The notes below the pieces were generated by a model that was given only the letters and a program-made list of their open reading frames with translations, was not told where the DNA came from and ran no database searches. Positions 13,034 through 25,160 of a DNA stretch of 64,000 nucleotides are shown here, piece after piece (the stretch's first letter is position 1; every line of letters starts with the position of its first letter). A program made the translations under genes and the position numbers. Source of the stretch: Orientallactaga sibirica (taxonomy: Eukaryota; Chordata; Mammalia; Rodentia; Dipodidae); assembly GCA_036365145.1 (NCBI GenBank), contig JAEOAD010000005.1, forward strand, positions 2,356,001-2,420,000. Reading direction: 5' to 3'.

Positions 13034-13826
13034 TCTGGGGAGATGGATCAACAGTTAAAATTATTTGCTTGCAAAGCCTGAGGGTCAGGGTTTGATTCCC
13101 CAGAAGCTTAGATGCATGAAGTGGCACAAGCGTCTGGAGTTCGTTTGAAGTAGCAAGAGGCCCTGGTGTGACTGTGCTGGTTTGATTTGGTGTCCCCCAT
13201 AGACTCAGGTGTTCTGAATGCTGGGTTCCCAGCTGATGGAGATTTGAGGATTAACGCCCCCTGGAGGCAGTGTGTTGTTGGGGGAGGGTGTGGTGGTTTG
13301 ATTCAGGTGTCCCCCATAGACTTAGGTGTTCTGAATGCTGGGTTGATTTGGGGTTAACGCCCCCAGTGTGTTGATGGAGAGGTGTGGTGGTTTGATTCAG
13401 GTGTCCCCCCATAGACTGGGTGTTAGTGTATTGTTCCCAGCTGATGGAGATTTGGGAATTAACACCTCCTGGAGGCAGTGTATTGTTGGGGGCCGGCTTA
13501 CAGGTATTATAGTCAGGGTCCCCTTGCAAGTGTTTGACACACTCTTCTGTTGCTATTGTCCACCTTGGCCAGGGGATGATGTCCACCCTCTGCTCATGCT
13601 ACTGTTTTCCCCTGCCATCACAGACAGAGCTTCCTCCTTGAGCCTGTAAGCCAAAATAAACCTCTTCCTTTTTCCCACAAGCTGCTCTTGGCATGGTGAT
13701 TTCTGCCAGCAATGTTAACCTGACTGCAACATTTTCTCTCATTTTTTTTTCTTTTTTCTCTTTCTTTCATCTATCTACCATCTATTTATCATCTATCTAT
13801 CTCTATCTGCTTGTAAATAAATAACA
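13034..13826 (+). mobile_element. tRNA-derived SINE split by an inserted MaLR-type repeat
   Basis: The SINE head and body run from 13034 to about 13174, ending agaggccctggtgtg. Its CT-rich and AAAT tail resumes at about 13740 to 13826. The intervening 560 bp is the LTR-like element listed next, so the SINE is older than that insertion. Confidence 0.75.
13175..13737 (+). mobile_element. MaLR-type LTR with triplicated 5' segment
   Basis: Rodent interspersed repeat whose layout recalls ERVL-MaLR LTRs: ggtttgattcaggtgtcccc near the start, 'aagccaaaataaacctcttc' near 13650, and an end at ctgcaaca. The first 100 bases or so occur three times in tandem, beginning at about 13177, 13289 and 13383. 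The middle copies have internal deletions. It is non-coding; the exact family name is uncertain. Confidence 0.6.
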
Positions 13827-13834
13827 TATTTTTC

Positions 13835-14047
13835 TTAATTTTTTATATATTTGTGAGCAGACAGAAGACACATATATATGGGGGGGGGAGGATAAGAATG
13901 GGCATGCCAGGGCCTCTAGCCACTGCAAATGAACTCCAGACACATGCATCACTTATGCATCTGGCTTGTGTGGGTACTGGGGAATGAAACCTGGGTCCTT
14001 AGGCTTTGCTGGCAAGTGCCTTAACTACTAAGCCATATCTCTAGCCC
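13835..14047 (-). mobile_element. tRNA-derived rodent SINE, minus strand
   Basis: The body and head are clear (ccatatctctagccc at the right end). The usual GA segment is diverged and interrupted by a G run near 13880. Confidence 0.85.
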
Positions 14048-14050
14048 AAT

Positions 14051-14238
14051 AAAATATTTATTTATTTATCTATTTATTTATTTATTTATTTATGGTTTTT
14101 CAAGGTAAGGTCTTGCTCTAGGCCAGGCTGACCTGGAATTCACTATGTAGTCTCAGGGTGGCCTCGAACTCATGGCGCTCCTCCTACCTCTGCCTCCCAA
14201 GTGCTGAGAGTAAAGGCATGAGCCACCACGCCTGGCTT
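14051..14238 (-). mobile_element. B1 SINE, minus strand, with ATTT tail
   Basis: Reverse B1 from ggtttttcaaggtaaggtct to ccaccacgcctggctt, with its tail converted to (TTTA)n at 14056-14093. Flanking aaaatatt/aaaatatg may be the target-site duplication. Confidence 0.9.
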
Positions 14239-14576
14239 AAAATATGTTTTAAAAAGAAGAAAATTATATCTTTGGTTGATGAGTCATGGAATGCCTGTTT
14301 ACCTGAGGGTAGGCATTTTATTTAAGATGAAGCTTCCTCTAGCTTTTTTCTGTATTTAAGGAAGTAATATAATTGGATCATGACTTTGTATTTTTCTTTT
14401 AAAATTTTCTGATGACACACAGGTAACTACCACTGTCTCGAGTTCCAAACCAGTACTTCCAGTTTTCTATTTGGTTTCTTTTTGTTCACACAGACCTTTT
14501 GGAGTTTCACTTAAAACTGAACTCTTGCTTCTACCAACCCCTTTTCTCCCTATGTATAGCATTTTGTTCCCCATCT

Positions 14577-14922
14577 GTGGTGATTTGAATGTGAACTATT
14601 CCCCCAAAACTCGCGTGTTCAAATCCTTAATCCCCAGATAGCGGTGCTGTTCTGCAGGACTGTGAACCCTTTGAGGAGGCGAGTCTTGCTGGAGGAAGTG
14701 CATCACTGAGGGTGAGCCTTGAGGACTTTTTTTTTAGCCTTGTTCCCACTTGCTGAGATCTTTCCCCTTCCTTCCTGTGGATGTGACCATGTGATACTTG
14801 GTTCCTGTTCCTGCCACACCTTTCCCCTCCCAAAAAACTGTAAGCCAAAATAAGCACTTTTCTTCCCTAAGCTGATTATGGTTGGGTATTTTATTTTTCT
14901 TCAGCAATGAGAGGAAATCTTA
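14577..14922 (+). mobile_element. MaLR-type solo LTR
   Basis: Begins tgtggtgatttgaatgtgaa and ends cttaca, the TG...CA ends of an LTR. Internal 'ctgtaagccaaaataagcac' and the following 'gattatggttgggtatttta' match the 3' layout of ERVL-MaLR (MST-like) LTRs as I know them. There is no internal retroviral coding sequence beside it. Confidence 0.6.
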
Positions 14923-17479
14923 CACCCCATTAATCAGCATGCCCCCCCTGATTCCACATTCAAAATTCTTTTCCTAATCCCTCTGCTGGAGCCCTGATGC
15001 AGGGCAGCCAGTCTCCTTCTGGACTCTGCAATCAAGCCTCTCTGCTGCCCTTCCTTCCAGCCTAGCGTCCAGCTGGCAGCTGGAGCAGCTCTAATGTCAA
15101 TCCAGACATGCGCCCAGCCAACAGTCTCAGAGGAACACCCCAGTTCCTTACCTAGGTATGCCCCTCACCGGCAGCATCCCTGACCTTTCCCTGTCGATTC
15201 ACTAGCTGTTTACAACATTGACCTTGTCCCTGTTTCTGCCACATGGCAAGCTGCTTCCTATACCAGGGTTGTGCCTTTAATGGTTCTTGTTCCAGGAAAC
15301 CTGCTCTGAAGATGGCATCATACTGCCTCACACCGACCACTCTCACCAACTCCGAGTTCTTTTCTGACAACTACATTCAAAATTCCCTTCCTCTTGTCAC
15401 TCTCTAGTCTATTACCCTGTCAGGTTCATCTCCAGAGTGGGCAGTAAATACTCTTTGCTGGCTCCTGGGACTGTTTTCATCACTTGACCACAAGTTCTAC
15501 GAAGTAGCTTTGTCGCTCAATGATGGCTGGCACAGAGCACACGTCAATAGTGTTCAAGTGAATAAGTGAGGAAACAAGTTAATTCTGTATTTTAGAAGTC
15601 AACGGACAAGAAAATGATGCTAAACCTTCAAGGCTATTATAGTGTCCGGACAACTGTGTTAAACACCACATTAGATTTTTATGCCATAAACGTTGAATGT
15701 GGCATTTCCATCCTGAAGGCTGGACTTTCTATTTAATTCAGTACTGTGGTCATTGTCCCAGTAATGATTCTCTATGTGACAATAAGAACTGATGATCTAG
15801 AGTAACACTGGCACTGTAGTCTTAATTAGTTTCAAACGTAATCCTTAAATCCCACCTGGTGTTCCACTCCAGGAAGTGACTGCTCTTCTCTGGACGCTCC
15901 CTCTCAGGGTATGCGAGTCAAAATGGTATACAGGAGAATGGCCTGATGGGAACCAGGGCTCCTGTGCAGACAGACATCCTCCCAGAGGTAACCTTGGCCT
16001 TGTGGGAAGAAGCTCCAGGTCATAACTACGTTCTGTGAAGGTCAAGACGCCCCGGCACAGTGGTTTTCAAATGGAGTCTGTGTGCCCCATGGTTCCCAGA
16101 AGCAGGGGAGGGTCAGGTGTGGCGGTGAAAGACTCGTCCACAGCTTCCAGGAGCACCTTTAGCAGAGTCACATCGCTTGAAAGGATCTTTGTGTTCTCTC
16201 ATGACTTTCCCTTTCCCACGTTACAAAACCAAGCCAGCTCTCTCCCGCTCCAGGATGGCACGTGCCCTGTGCCAAGAGACGGAAGAGCTGCAAAATGCTA
16301 GGTGTCTGTGTGGCGACAGGAAACAGCCCTAACCACTGGTGGGTCACCGGGGTTTGTTTTCTCTTTTCCCCAACATGGTAATTTCCAGTTCTTTTTCTCC
16401 AACCAAATTGAAGGGAGGCTAAATTAAGGTGCCAGTTACCAGGTATAGCTGATGACTAATCCCAATGAGACTTTTGATATTAAAAGCAAAAGATGTCCAA
16501 TGAATGGCACAGCACTGCTTCTAGAACAAAGCCTGTCCCCCTTCACTTTAGAGGAGTGAACACTTGTACCCAAATTTAATCTATAAAAACAAAGTAAAAT
16601 ATAATGAAAACAGAATGATATTAAAGTCTGCTTATTCAAGCAATAAGTAATATTCATTTTGAATATATACATTGACTGAGGGAAAGAAGGTCATCCATCT
16701 AAGGAATGCATTTCCAATATAGTTTCATTTAATTTTTTTTATATTTGAATTGAGATTTATGGCATACACATTATTTTGATCAACTGTATCCCATCACTAT
16801 TATAGCATTAGTCCTAGTGATATCAATAAAGAGTTTTATTGTAAAGTCCAATATCATAAGAAGTAACAAAAATAAGAATGATCAATAAGAGACTTTGGAG
16901 CATAAAATATATTAATTAGAATGAATCTTGGGAGGTTTGGGGCTGTGACAAGGTCCATGTTCAAGGAGCACAAGGAATGATGTGGAATTAGTGATTTAAT
17001 TCACATTAAAGAGGAATTTGCTCACATAGTATGAAAGAATGATAGTGGGGAATGTTGAACCACTGTGTTACACAGATTATTTTAGGCATATTTAAAAAGA
17101 AATGTTAGTTTTATTTTTAAAACACTACATAGGAAGCAATATTCTTGGTAATAATTAAAAATTAAACTGTGAAATATTTGTGTATAAGTAAATAGCTATG
17201 CAAAAGTCTTTTAGAAAGCTAATGAGTAATAATAAAATAAATAAGTAAATAAAGCTCAGCACACTCTGGTCTTCTATTCAGTCACTGGTTCATAACCATT
17301 TGTGTCTCATTGGCATGGATGAAGTATCATGTCTGCACAGGTCACTTACCCACTTATTGTGGGCTTCATGGAACAGTGTCCAGAATGTTCTGTGTTCCTA
17401 CTTTGTCATGCAGAGATCATTACTGTCCACTTCAGAGTAGTGAGTCAGAGACTTACAAGTAGAAACACCAACAGGAGCC

Positions 17480-18109
17480 CTTCTGCCTGGCAATCCCAGT
17501 GTGTGCAGCTAACCCAAGTCCTTCACATAATGGAAAGTGAGTCCTCTGTTTTCCTTCTGCCTGGCAATCCCAGTGTGTGCAATAACCCAAGTGTGCACAT
17601 AACCCAAGTCCCTTGCAGCTAACCCAAGTCCTTCACATAATGGAAAGTGAGTCCTCTGTTTTCCTTCTGCCTGGCAATCCCAGTGTGTGCAGCTAACCCA
17701 AGTCCTTCACATAACGGAAAGTGAGTCCTCTGTTTTCCTTCTGCCTGGCAATCCCAGTGTGTGCAGCTAACCAAAGTCTTTCACATAATGGAAAGTGAGT
17801 CCTCTGTTTTCCTTCTGCCTGGCAATCCCAGTGTGTGCAGCTAACCCAAGTCCTTCACATAATGGAAAGTGAGTCCTCTGTTTTCCTTCTGCCTGGCAAT
17901 CCCAGTGTGTGCAGCTAACCCAAGTCCTTCACATAATGGAAAGTGAGTCCTCTGTTTTCCTTCTGCCTGGCAATCCCAGTGTGTGCAGCTAACCCAAGTC
18001 CTTCACATAATGGAAAGTGAGTCCTCTGTTTTCCTTCTGCCTGGCAATCCCAGTGTGTGCAGCTAACCCAAGTCTTTCACATAATGGAAAGTGAGTCCTC
18101 TGTTTTCCT
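17480..18109. repeat. Minisatellite, 74 bp unit, about 8 copies
   Basis: The motif (c/t)ttcacataatggaaagtg recurs at 17521, 17631, 17705, 17779, 17853, 17927, 18001 and 18075, which is a strict 74 bp spacing after the first copy. The first interval is 110 bp because of a 36 bp irregular insert built from pieces of the unit (about 17582-17617). Copies differ at few positions. Confidence 0.96.
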
Positions 18110-18602
18110 GTGAAGATGCTTTGGAAACAATCTTCTAATCGTCATCTGTTTTCACCTCCTTTCTCCCAGCGTGGACTGATGTGAGAATCAGTGAGAAAGG
18201 AGTCCAATTCCAGCCAGGTGGGGAATGTTCAGAGCAGACAAGAGAACCACTCCTCAGCTTTCCCTAACATTTGTCACTCTTTAGTAGGTTATCAAGGTCA
18301 GAGATTTGACCTCCAAGGGAATCCGTTAGATTCTCCCATAGTCTGAGAAAGCCTTCTCACCAAGCCCTAGAGGCGATCCATGTTTGCAGATACATTTGCT
18401 AGTAGAAATAATCGCAAGGAGAGTTGTAGCTTACGGGAGAGTGTGCACAGGCTCCATGTAAATACAGTGCCATTGTATAGAAGACTTAAGCAACCACGGG
18501 TGTTGGTATCCTTAGGGGTCTTGACAGAAATCCCCTGAAAACACCAGGGACAAGAGCATTTCAGAAGTGAGAGGTAGCTTGTTACTATTAAAAGGTGCTC
18601 AG

Positions 18603-18747
18603 GCTGGTGAGATGGCTTAGTGGTTAGCTGCTTGCCTGCAAAGCCAAAGGACCCAGGTTTGATTACCCAGGACTCATGTAAGCCAGATGCACATGGTGGT
18701 GCATGCATCTGGAGTTTGCTTTCAGTAGTGGAAGGCCCTAGCACACC

Positions 18748-18810
<63 letters not shown>

Positions 18811-18875
18811 TGTCTGTCTTTCTGTCTCTTCTACTCTCTCTGTCAAATAAATAAAATTTGAAAAAAATATATTTT
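18603..18875 (+). mobile_element. tRNA-derived rodent SINE with long TC/TG run
   Basis: Head ggctggtgagatggcttagt, body, and CT-rich segment expanded into (TC)n(TG)n at 18751-18809. Flanking aaaaggtgctca (about 18591) and aaaagtagctca (about 18877) form an imperfect target-site duplication. Confidence 0.9.
18751..18809. repeat. (TC)n(TG)n microsatellite
   Basis: About 14 TC units followed by about 15 TG units, grown from the pyrimidine segment of the surrounding SINE. Confidence 0.95.
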
Positions 18876-19139
18876 AAAAAGTAGCTCATAAAAATGTAAT
18901 TCTAGTACTCTGGCATTTTTTTGAAACTGGTCAAAAGGCTGGGTCATATATCAAAGTATGCATATCCTTTTTTTTCTGTTTATTTTTCTTCTCATTTGCC
19001 AGTTCACAGTAGCCTGAGGACATTCTTTATTTAATGAACAGCTTATAGAGAGGGGGAAAGGCCTAAGTGAGGCCAGGGGAAGAGACTGTGTAAAAGAGGG
19101 GCGGGGTGGGGGGAGGGTTAATCAAAATTCCAGATATTC

Positions 19140-20230
19140 TGAATAAGACATTTGAAAGCCTACTTTTTTTGGATAATGGCTCATCTAGAAGCCATTGATG
19201 GTGACTAGAAATTTTTCAGTGCCAGGGATGGGATGCCTTCCAGTGAGTTGTTGGCCAGGGAGGTCCCTGTTGCCTCCAAAACATTACAGGCTATTGCCAA
19301 GGCCCTTGGTTTCCCATGAGTAACAGATGGTAAGACCCTATTGCTGAAAACTTCACATGTCTGGGTGGAAAGGTCACTGAGAAATTTAGCTGGTGCTGAG
19401 CTGAAAACTGAAAGCTGGAAAAAGCTGCACTGCATGCAGTCCTACGGGAGACAGAAGTCATCAGCGGTGCAACGGTGCAAACAGTGGACACTGGAAACGT
19501 CAAGTTTGGCCAGACAGGCCCAATGACCGAACAGGTGCAATAGTGGCATGTCTGCTCTGGGGGAAACCAACTGCTCTCTAATTGGACTAGAGGCTCTCTC
19601 TATGGAAGGGAATACATGCCTGGCTCTGAAAATCTAATCAAAAGCCTATGGCAGGAAAGGTCATGAGCCTTAGGTGTATAAAGCCTGCTCTTGTCTGGCT
19701 AAATGCATATATTATGCTCACCTAAGCTGCCCTGAAAGCATTACACTTAATGTTCATATTCATATATTAATGCTATTCTCACTTTTGGTTAAAGAAGCTT
19801 CTCTTTTCAGATGGTGATGACCACTTGGATGACCCTAAAGGCAATATAAGTGCTGAGAAGAAGGGACGGAGGAGTGTCCAGCACGGAAACATCTCTATCA
19901 CACCCTCCAAGGCTCAGGGTCCATTGTGGAAGAGGTGGCAGAAAGAATGTAAGAGCCAAAGGAAGGGTATGATTCCTTACAATGTAACTGTCCAGACAGA
20001 AATTGACGTCAATATCCATGACCTCACAGTGCCTAGCAGTACCTTCACAAGACCCTCATAATAGGAGAAAAAGATGATGACATCAAAATAAAAGAGAGAC
20101 TAACAGAGAAAGGGAGGGGGCATGATGGAGAGTGGAGTTGTGAAGGAGAAAGTGGGGGAGGGGAGGAAATTATCATGGTTTATTGTCTGTAAGTATAGAC
20201 ATTGTCAATGAAAAATTTAAACAAAGAAAG
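19140..20230 (+). mobile_element. L1 3' end (rodent type), 5'-truncated
   Basis: Resembles rodent L1 3' UTRs: 'ttacaggctattgccaagg' near 19286, 'ccattgtggaagaggtggca' at 19920 and a G/A-rich end (gggggaggggaggaaattat near 20153) before gtcaatgaaaaatttaaac. No ORF2 reading frame is present, only 3' UTR-like sequence, so this is a dead fragment. Confidence 0.7.
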
Positions 20231-20533
20231 AAACACATTCTGAAAAATAGTACTTCTAGTTTGCATAATAAGCACTAAACTATGTACTTCTATTTTTAGG
20301 GATAAGGTTGTGGAAGATTCAAGAGAAAGCAAGACAGTGAGTGGAAAAGAAGCTGTGATACAGATTATAGCTGAACACCAATTTAAAATAATTAAGAAGA
20401 TTTACATATGACAATAAGAGCTCAGTTTAGAAAGCCACAATATTATGACTGCATCTTACCATGCGTTCAGTAGTTAAGAAGTATCTGTTGCCTGTCAGAA
20501 CAGCCCTGGGCTGTGGTCGTAGCAGCTTAACTA

Positions 20534-21893
20534 GGAAGACGCTATGAACGTACCCATGCAGCTCAGGCTGTCAGACAGGACGTGGAAGACGCTATGTATG
20601 CACCCATGCAGCTCAGGCTGTCAGACAGGACGTGGAAGATGCTATGTACACACCCATGCAGCTCAGGCTGTCAGACAGGACGTGGAAGACGCTATGTATG
20701 CACCCATGCAGCTCAGGCTGTCAGACAGGACGTGGAAGACGCTATGTATGCACCCATGCAGCTCACAGGAAGTGGCAGCGGACAGCAGCTCAGGCTCAGA
20801 CAGGGCGTGGAAGACGCTATGTATGCACCCATGCAGCTCAGGCTGTCAGACAGGACGTGGAAGATGCTATGTACACACCCATGCAGCTCAGGCTGTCAGA
20901 CAGGACGTGGAAGACGCTATGTACGCACCCATGCAGCTCAGGCTGTCAGACAGGACGTGGAAGACGCTATGTATGCACCCATGCAGCTCAGACTCTCAGG
21001 AAGTGGAAGACGCTATGTACGGACCCATGCAGCTCAGGCTCTCAGACAGGAAGTGGAAGACGCTATGTACGCACCCATGCAGCTCAGGCTCTCAGACAGG
21101 AAGTGGAAGACGCTATGTACGCACCCATGCAGCTCAGGCTGTCAGACAGGACGTGGAAGACGCTATGTATGCACCCATGCAGCTCAGGCTGTCAGACAGG
21201 ACGTGGAAGACGCTATGTACGCACCCATGCAGCTCAGGCTGTCAGACAGGAAGTGGAAGACGCTATGTACACACCCATGCAGCTCAGACTCTCAGGAAGT
21301 GGAAGACGCTATGTACGCACCCATGCAGCTCAGGCTGTCAGACAGGAAGTGGAAGATGCTATGTACGCACCCATGCAGCTCAGGCTGTCAGACACGTGGA
21401 AGAAGTGGAATGCAGCTCAGGCTGTCAGACAGGAAGTGGAAGACGCTATGTACAGACCCATGCAGCTCAGACTCTCAGACAGGAAGTGGAAGACGCTATG
21501 TATGCACCCATGCAGCTCAGGCTGTCAGACAGGACGTGGAAGATGCTATGTACGCACCCATGCAGCTCAGACTCTCAGACAGGAAGTGGAAGACGCTATG
21601 TATGCACCCATGCAGCTCAGGCTGTCAGACAGGAAGTGGAAGATGCTATGTACGGACCCATGCAGCTCAGACTCTCAGACAGGAAGTGGAAGAAGCTATG
21701 TACGCACCCATGCAGCTCAGACTCTCAGACACCCATGGAAGCTCAGGCACCCATGCAGCTCAGGCTGTCAGACAGGACGTGGAAGACGCTATGTACGCAC
21801 CCATGCAGCTCAGACTCTCAAACAGGACGTGGAAGACGCTATGTACGCACCCATGCAGCTCAGGCTGTCAGACAAGACGTGCACAAACCCATG
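20534..21893. repeat. Minisatellite, 50 bp unit, about 27 copies
   Basis: Units of 50 bp built on cacccatgcagctcaggctg ... gtggaagacgctatgta. Variant sites mark subtypes: gacgtgg dominates the left half, gaagtgg the right half, and gctgtc alternates with actctc. Some units have lost five bases, and there are three scrambled patches (20764-20803, about 21390-21420, about 21730-21760). The unit is CpG-containing and lacks a stop codon in all three plus frames. Because 50 is not a multiple of three, the overlapping open frames of 429-481 codons are the same peptide in rotated order. I see no sign that it is translated. Confidence 0.97.
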
Positions 21894-22849
21894 CCGTCGT
21901 TATCACGGTACAGAGCACTAGGCAGTCAGGGCTTTCAGAAGAGGTACAGACAGTGTGTGTGGAGAAAAACATTTACTTCCTGTCCTTAAAGAGCAAGCGG
22001 CTTGCTTAGGAATTGCCACTGTTGCACCTGCTTCCTAAGGACTTACCTGAGTGTTGCTCACGGCCTTCCGTTAGTGCTAAATGCACACAAGTGAGAGTTC
22101 AGATACAGTGAATGCTAGAATTCTTATCGAAGTCTGGGGACCCTGTTAGCTGTCTTGGAAGACGGGCAAGAATAAGATAGGCAAGGGAGTGGAGGAGAAG
22201 TGGGGAAACAGCTGACCTGATGCAGGTGGACTGGGATGGTATCAGCAGAGATGCAGGGGACAGTGCCCCCAGGGGAAGGAAGCCTGTGACCTTAGAAAAG
22301 GAGAGTGTTGGGGATGGAGAACGGACGGGAAGCAATATTCCTTCACACAAGAACACAGAGGTGATGCCTTCATCCAGAAAACTGCAGCTGAATTTTACAA
22401 CATAGAGAACAAGGGATCAGGATGGAGAGAGGAAGGGACAGGACGGCATCTAACGGTCCAGGAGGCTGGGGCAGGACTTCAATGCACAGAGGTGCTGTAT
22501 GCATTTCTAGAATCCACAGGCACCCAGCTTGCAAGCCCAACTTAAGGTTACATACTCTTGAAACATTTGACCTCAGCGGTAAGTGGACTTTAACCAAAAC
22601 TGTGACTAAACTAAATGTAACATTCAAGCACAAATGTGGTTAAAATATACAGTATATTAATCTAGCTACCAATTATAGCAACCAACTAGAAAAAATAGGA
22701 TGTTCCCCTTTTGAGGAAAATGAAGGAATTATTTAATTCAGTGTATCATATTACTTTAATACTAAATGCCTTATATACAATAACAAATTAAGAAAATGCA
22801 TACCTATTAATTTCTCTCTAAAATAATAATGATTATCCATGTATCTTGC

Positions 22850-23345
22850 ACTGACTTCACTCTCCATTGGAGAATTTGCTTCTCTTTTTCAGATGCATGC
22901 AGAACCTGAGGAGAGAATCAGCCCATCGCACCTCACCAGGTACCCGCCAAAGCTATGGAGTTATAGGGGAAATGAGCAAGAGTGCTGCTTTCTCGGTGAA
23001 CCTGGAACCAGCACAAGGGCGAAGGAGATAGACACAAAGAACACTCAACCCCAACCAAATCAGATATCCAGAGACGCAGAGACTCCCAAAACCTTGTCAC
23101 TGAAATAGACCTAAAATGAACCCAACATGACTCAGGGAAATTCGCGGAAGAGGGGGTGGAAAGAGCCATGAGTTGGGTCATTATGCACAGAGTCACTGCC
23201 TCTCCCACATAACTGATGGCTACCCCTATAAGGCAAGACCCACATTACCTATGGGGAGAGGACAGGGAGAAGGCTAATGATGGTATCATCATGGCTGTAT
23301 ATATACTATATACATAAATAATAAAAAAATTAAAAAAGAAAAGAA
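22850..23345 (+). mobile_element. Probable L1 3' UTR fragment
   Basis: Contains 'ggaaattcgcggaagagggg' at 23137 and 'ctacccctataaggcaagac' at 23221, then an A/T-rich end. The layout is like the rodent L1 3' region at 19920 but of another subfamily. It has no coding content. Assignment is from memory of the family and is moderate. Confidence 0.5.
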
Positions 23346-23666
23346 AATTCACACAGGACTGATAAGGAGAATTCAAGAAATTCCCTGGAGAAATATAAAT
23401 AAGAAATAATGGATTTGTCTGCATAGAATGAAGAAAAGGCAAAGGAAACAAATTTTTGATTCATTTCAGCAAGCAGATCTCTAGGGTTTGCGTTAGAACT
23501 TGAAAGGTACAGTTAATGATGACTTGAAAGTTAAGACTACTGCATTTCTACAATTTTAAGAGTAATAAGATCACTGTTAAATTGGGCCTGGCTCATGCAG
23601 ACATTGCGTATATTCGTCTGTGAGCTTAATTAAAAATTTAATACCGCGGCTTTCCATTTCATAGCT

Positions 23667-23843
23667 ATAACTTTTCTTTCTGACAAGTAAATTAAACTGT
23701 TCAAGTCTCAAGGTGAGGAATGCAGGGGGTTTCTATCTGCTGGTCTGTCTTGAGCCCTGAATCACCTTCAGTGTCAGAGTTGCAATATTACGATTTCTAA
23801 TTAAAACCAGTACAGCACACAGGAGCATCTGTCTGTGTCAGGC
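23667..23843. repeat. Dispersed duplication, copy 1
   Basis: Shares long blocks with 25161-25325 in the same orientation, such as ttaaactgttcaagtctcaa, tgaatcaccttcagtgtcag and acaggagcatctgtctg. Copies are about 1.49 kb apart and moderately diverged. The sequence is not a known SINE. Confidence 0.85.
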
Positions 23844-24728
23844 CATACCATGCTAAGTCCTGTTACCTGTGTCAAGTGAAAAGGAATATACAGCTTGGGA
23901 TTCAATGAGTATTAGGAAATATGCCCTCATCTTTTTATTCATTATAGTCTTCCAAGTCACCCATTTTGCCTGACCTTACATAAACACAGTTGAAAGGAAA
24001 AATTTTAAATAGAAAAGGGCTTTTCTTTCACACAGTAAACTTTCATGAACTTTGTAGGGGGTTAGAGAAGAAAGCCTCAAGGCTTCTGAGTTTCTTTACA
24101 CGGGCTTGCAGGACATTTTTGAAGAGAAGCTGCATGGAATTTCTCGATTTCTTTCCTCCCCTGTCCTCTCACTCACTGCTCCTGTGACTCCCCCCGGGAG
24201 GAGTGAGCACACTGGCAGTCTTCTTCCTTGCACGCTGGGGTGAAGAGGCCCGTCCGTTCTCGCTGCCTGTGCTGTTTCACAGTGCACCTTCCCCTGGCCC
24301 TAGACTACCCAGGCACCACAGGGCTGCCTCTCTCAGCCTCCTTCCCCCTGAGCTCCTGCCTGGGGTCCACCGTGCCCTTCCTCCTGGGTGTTTGCTCATC
24401 TCTCCAGCATCTGCCTTCTCTGTCTGTTTCTTACTGTGTCCTCCTAGGCAGAACCCCCGGCTCATCTGATTTAGGCCGGTGATGTCATGCTCAATCAACT
24501 CTTTGAGATCCAGTATGGTAAAGATACTGAATCATGAGTCAGGGTGAAAAGAAATGCTCATCCTTAATAAATAAAGAGTTCTGTATTATTTTAGTTAGAG
24601 AATAAAATTAACATTTTCTTCCCACACAATTAAGCACCCGCCCCCCCATGTGTAAATGAGAGAAGATGGCAGTCCACACTTTAAAGAGAACATATTTTAA
24701 AGACACCATCTTACTAAAATTCTATTTT

Positions 24729-24959
24729 TTATTTTTAAATATTTTATTTATTTATTTGCAAGCAGAGAGAGGAGAGGAAGAAAGAGAGGGAGAGAGACAA
24801 AGAGAGAAAGGGAGCATCAGGGCCTCCAGCCACTGCAAATGAACTCCAGATGCATGTGCCACTTTGTGCATCTGGCTTTACATGTGTCCTGGGGAACTGA
24901 ACTGAGGTCATTAGGCTTTGCAGGCAAGTGCCTTAACTACTGATAAATCTCTCCAGCCC
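24729..24959 (-). mobile_element. tRNA-derived rodent SINE, minus strand
   Basis: AT tail, GA run, body (actttgtgcatctggcttta) and head ending atctctccagcccc. It lies directly beside a B1 in the same orientation. Confidence 0.9.
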
Positions 24960-24980
24960 CTATTTTCTTTCTTTCTTTCT

Positions 24981-25129
24981 TTTTTTTTTCAAGGTAGGGT
25001 TTCACTCTAGCCCAGGCTGACCTGGAATTCACTGAGTCTTAGGGTGGCCTCGAACTAAAGGCAATCCTTCTACCTCTGCCTCCCAAGTGCTAGGATTAAA
25101 GGTGTGTGCCACCATGCCACACCCAGCTA
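24981..25129 (-). mobile_element. B1 SINE, minus strand
   Basis: Reverse B1 from tttttcaaggtagggtttca to the reverse of the agctgggtgtgg start. A pyrimidine run at its left is the A tail. Confidence 0.9.
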
Positions 25130-25160
25130 CTACTTTTTATTTTTAAATTATCAAGATGTG

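Noticed and set aside
18367..18846. 159-codon minus-strand frame
   Set aside because: It runs through a SINE and its TC/TG run. The peptide begins with low-complexity threonine-histidine and arginine-glutamate runs and matches no family.
20544..22009. Overlapping open frames of 429-481 codons that might be a novel repeat protein
   Set aside because: All three plus frames are open only because the 50 bp unit lacks stops. The peptides are rotations of each other, and there is no splice, promoter or unique coding sequence around them.
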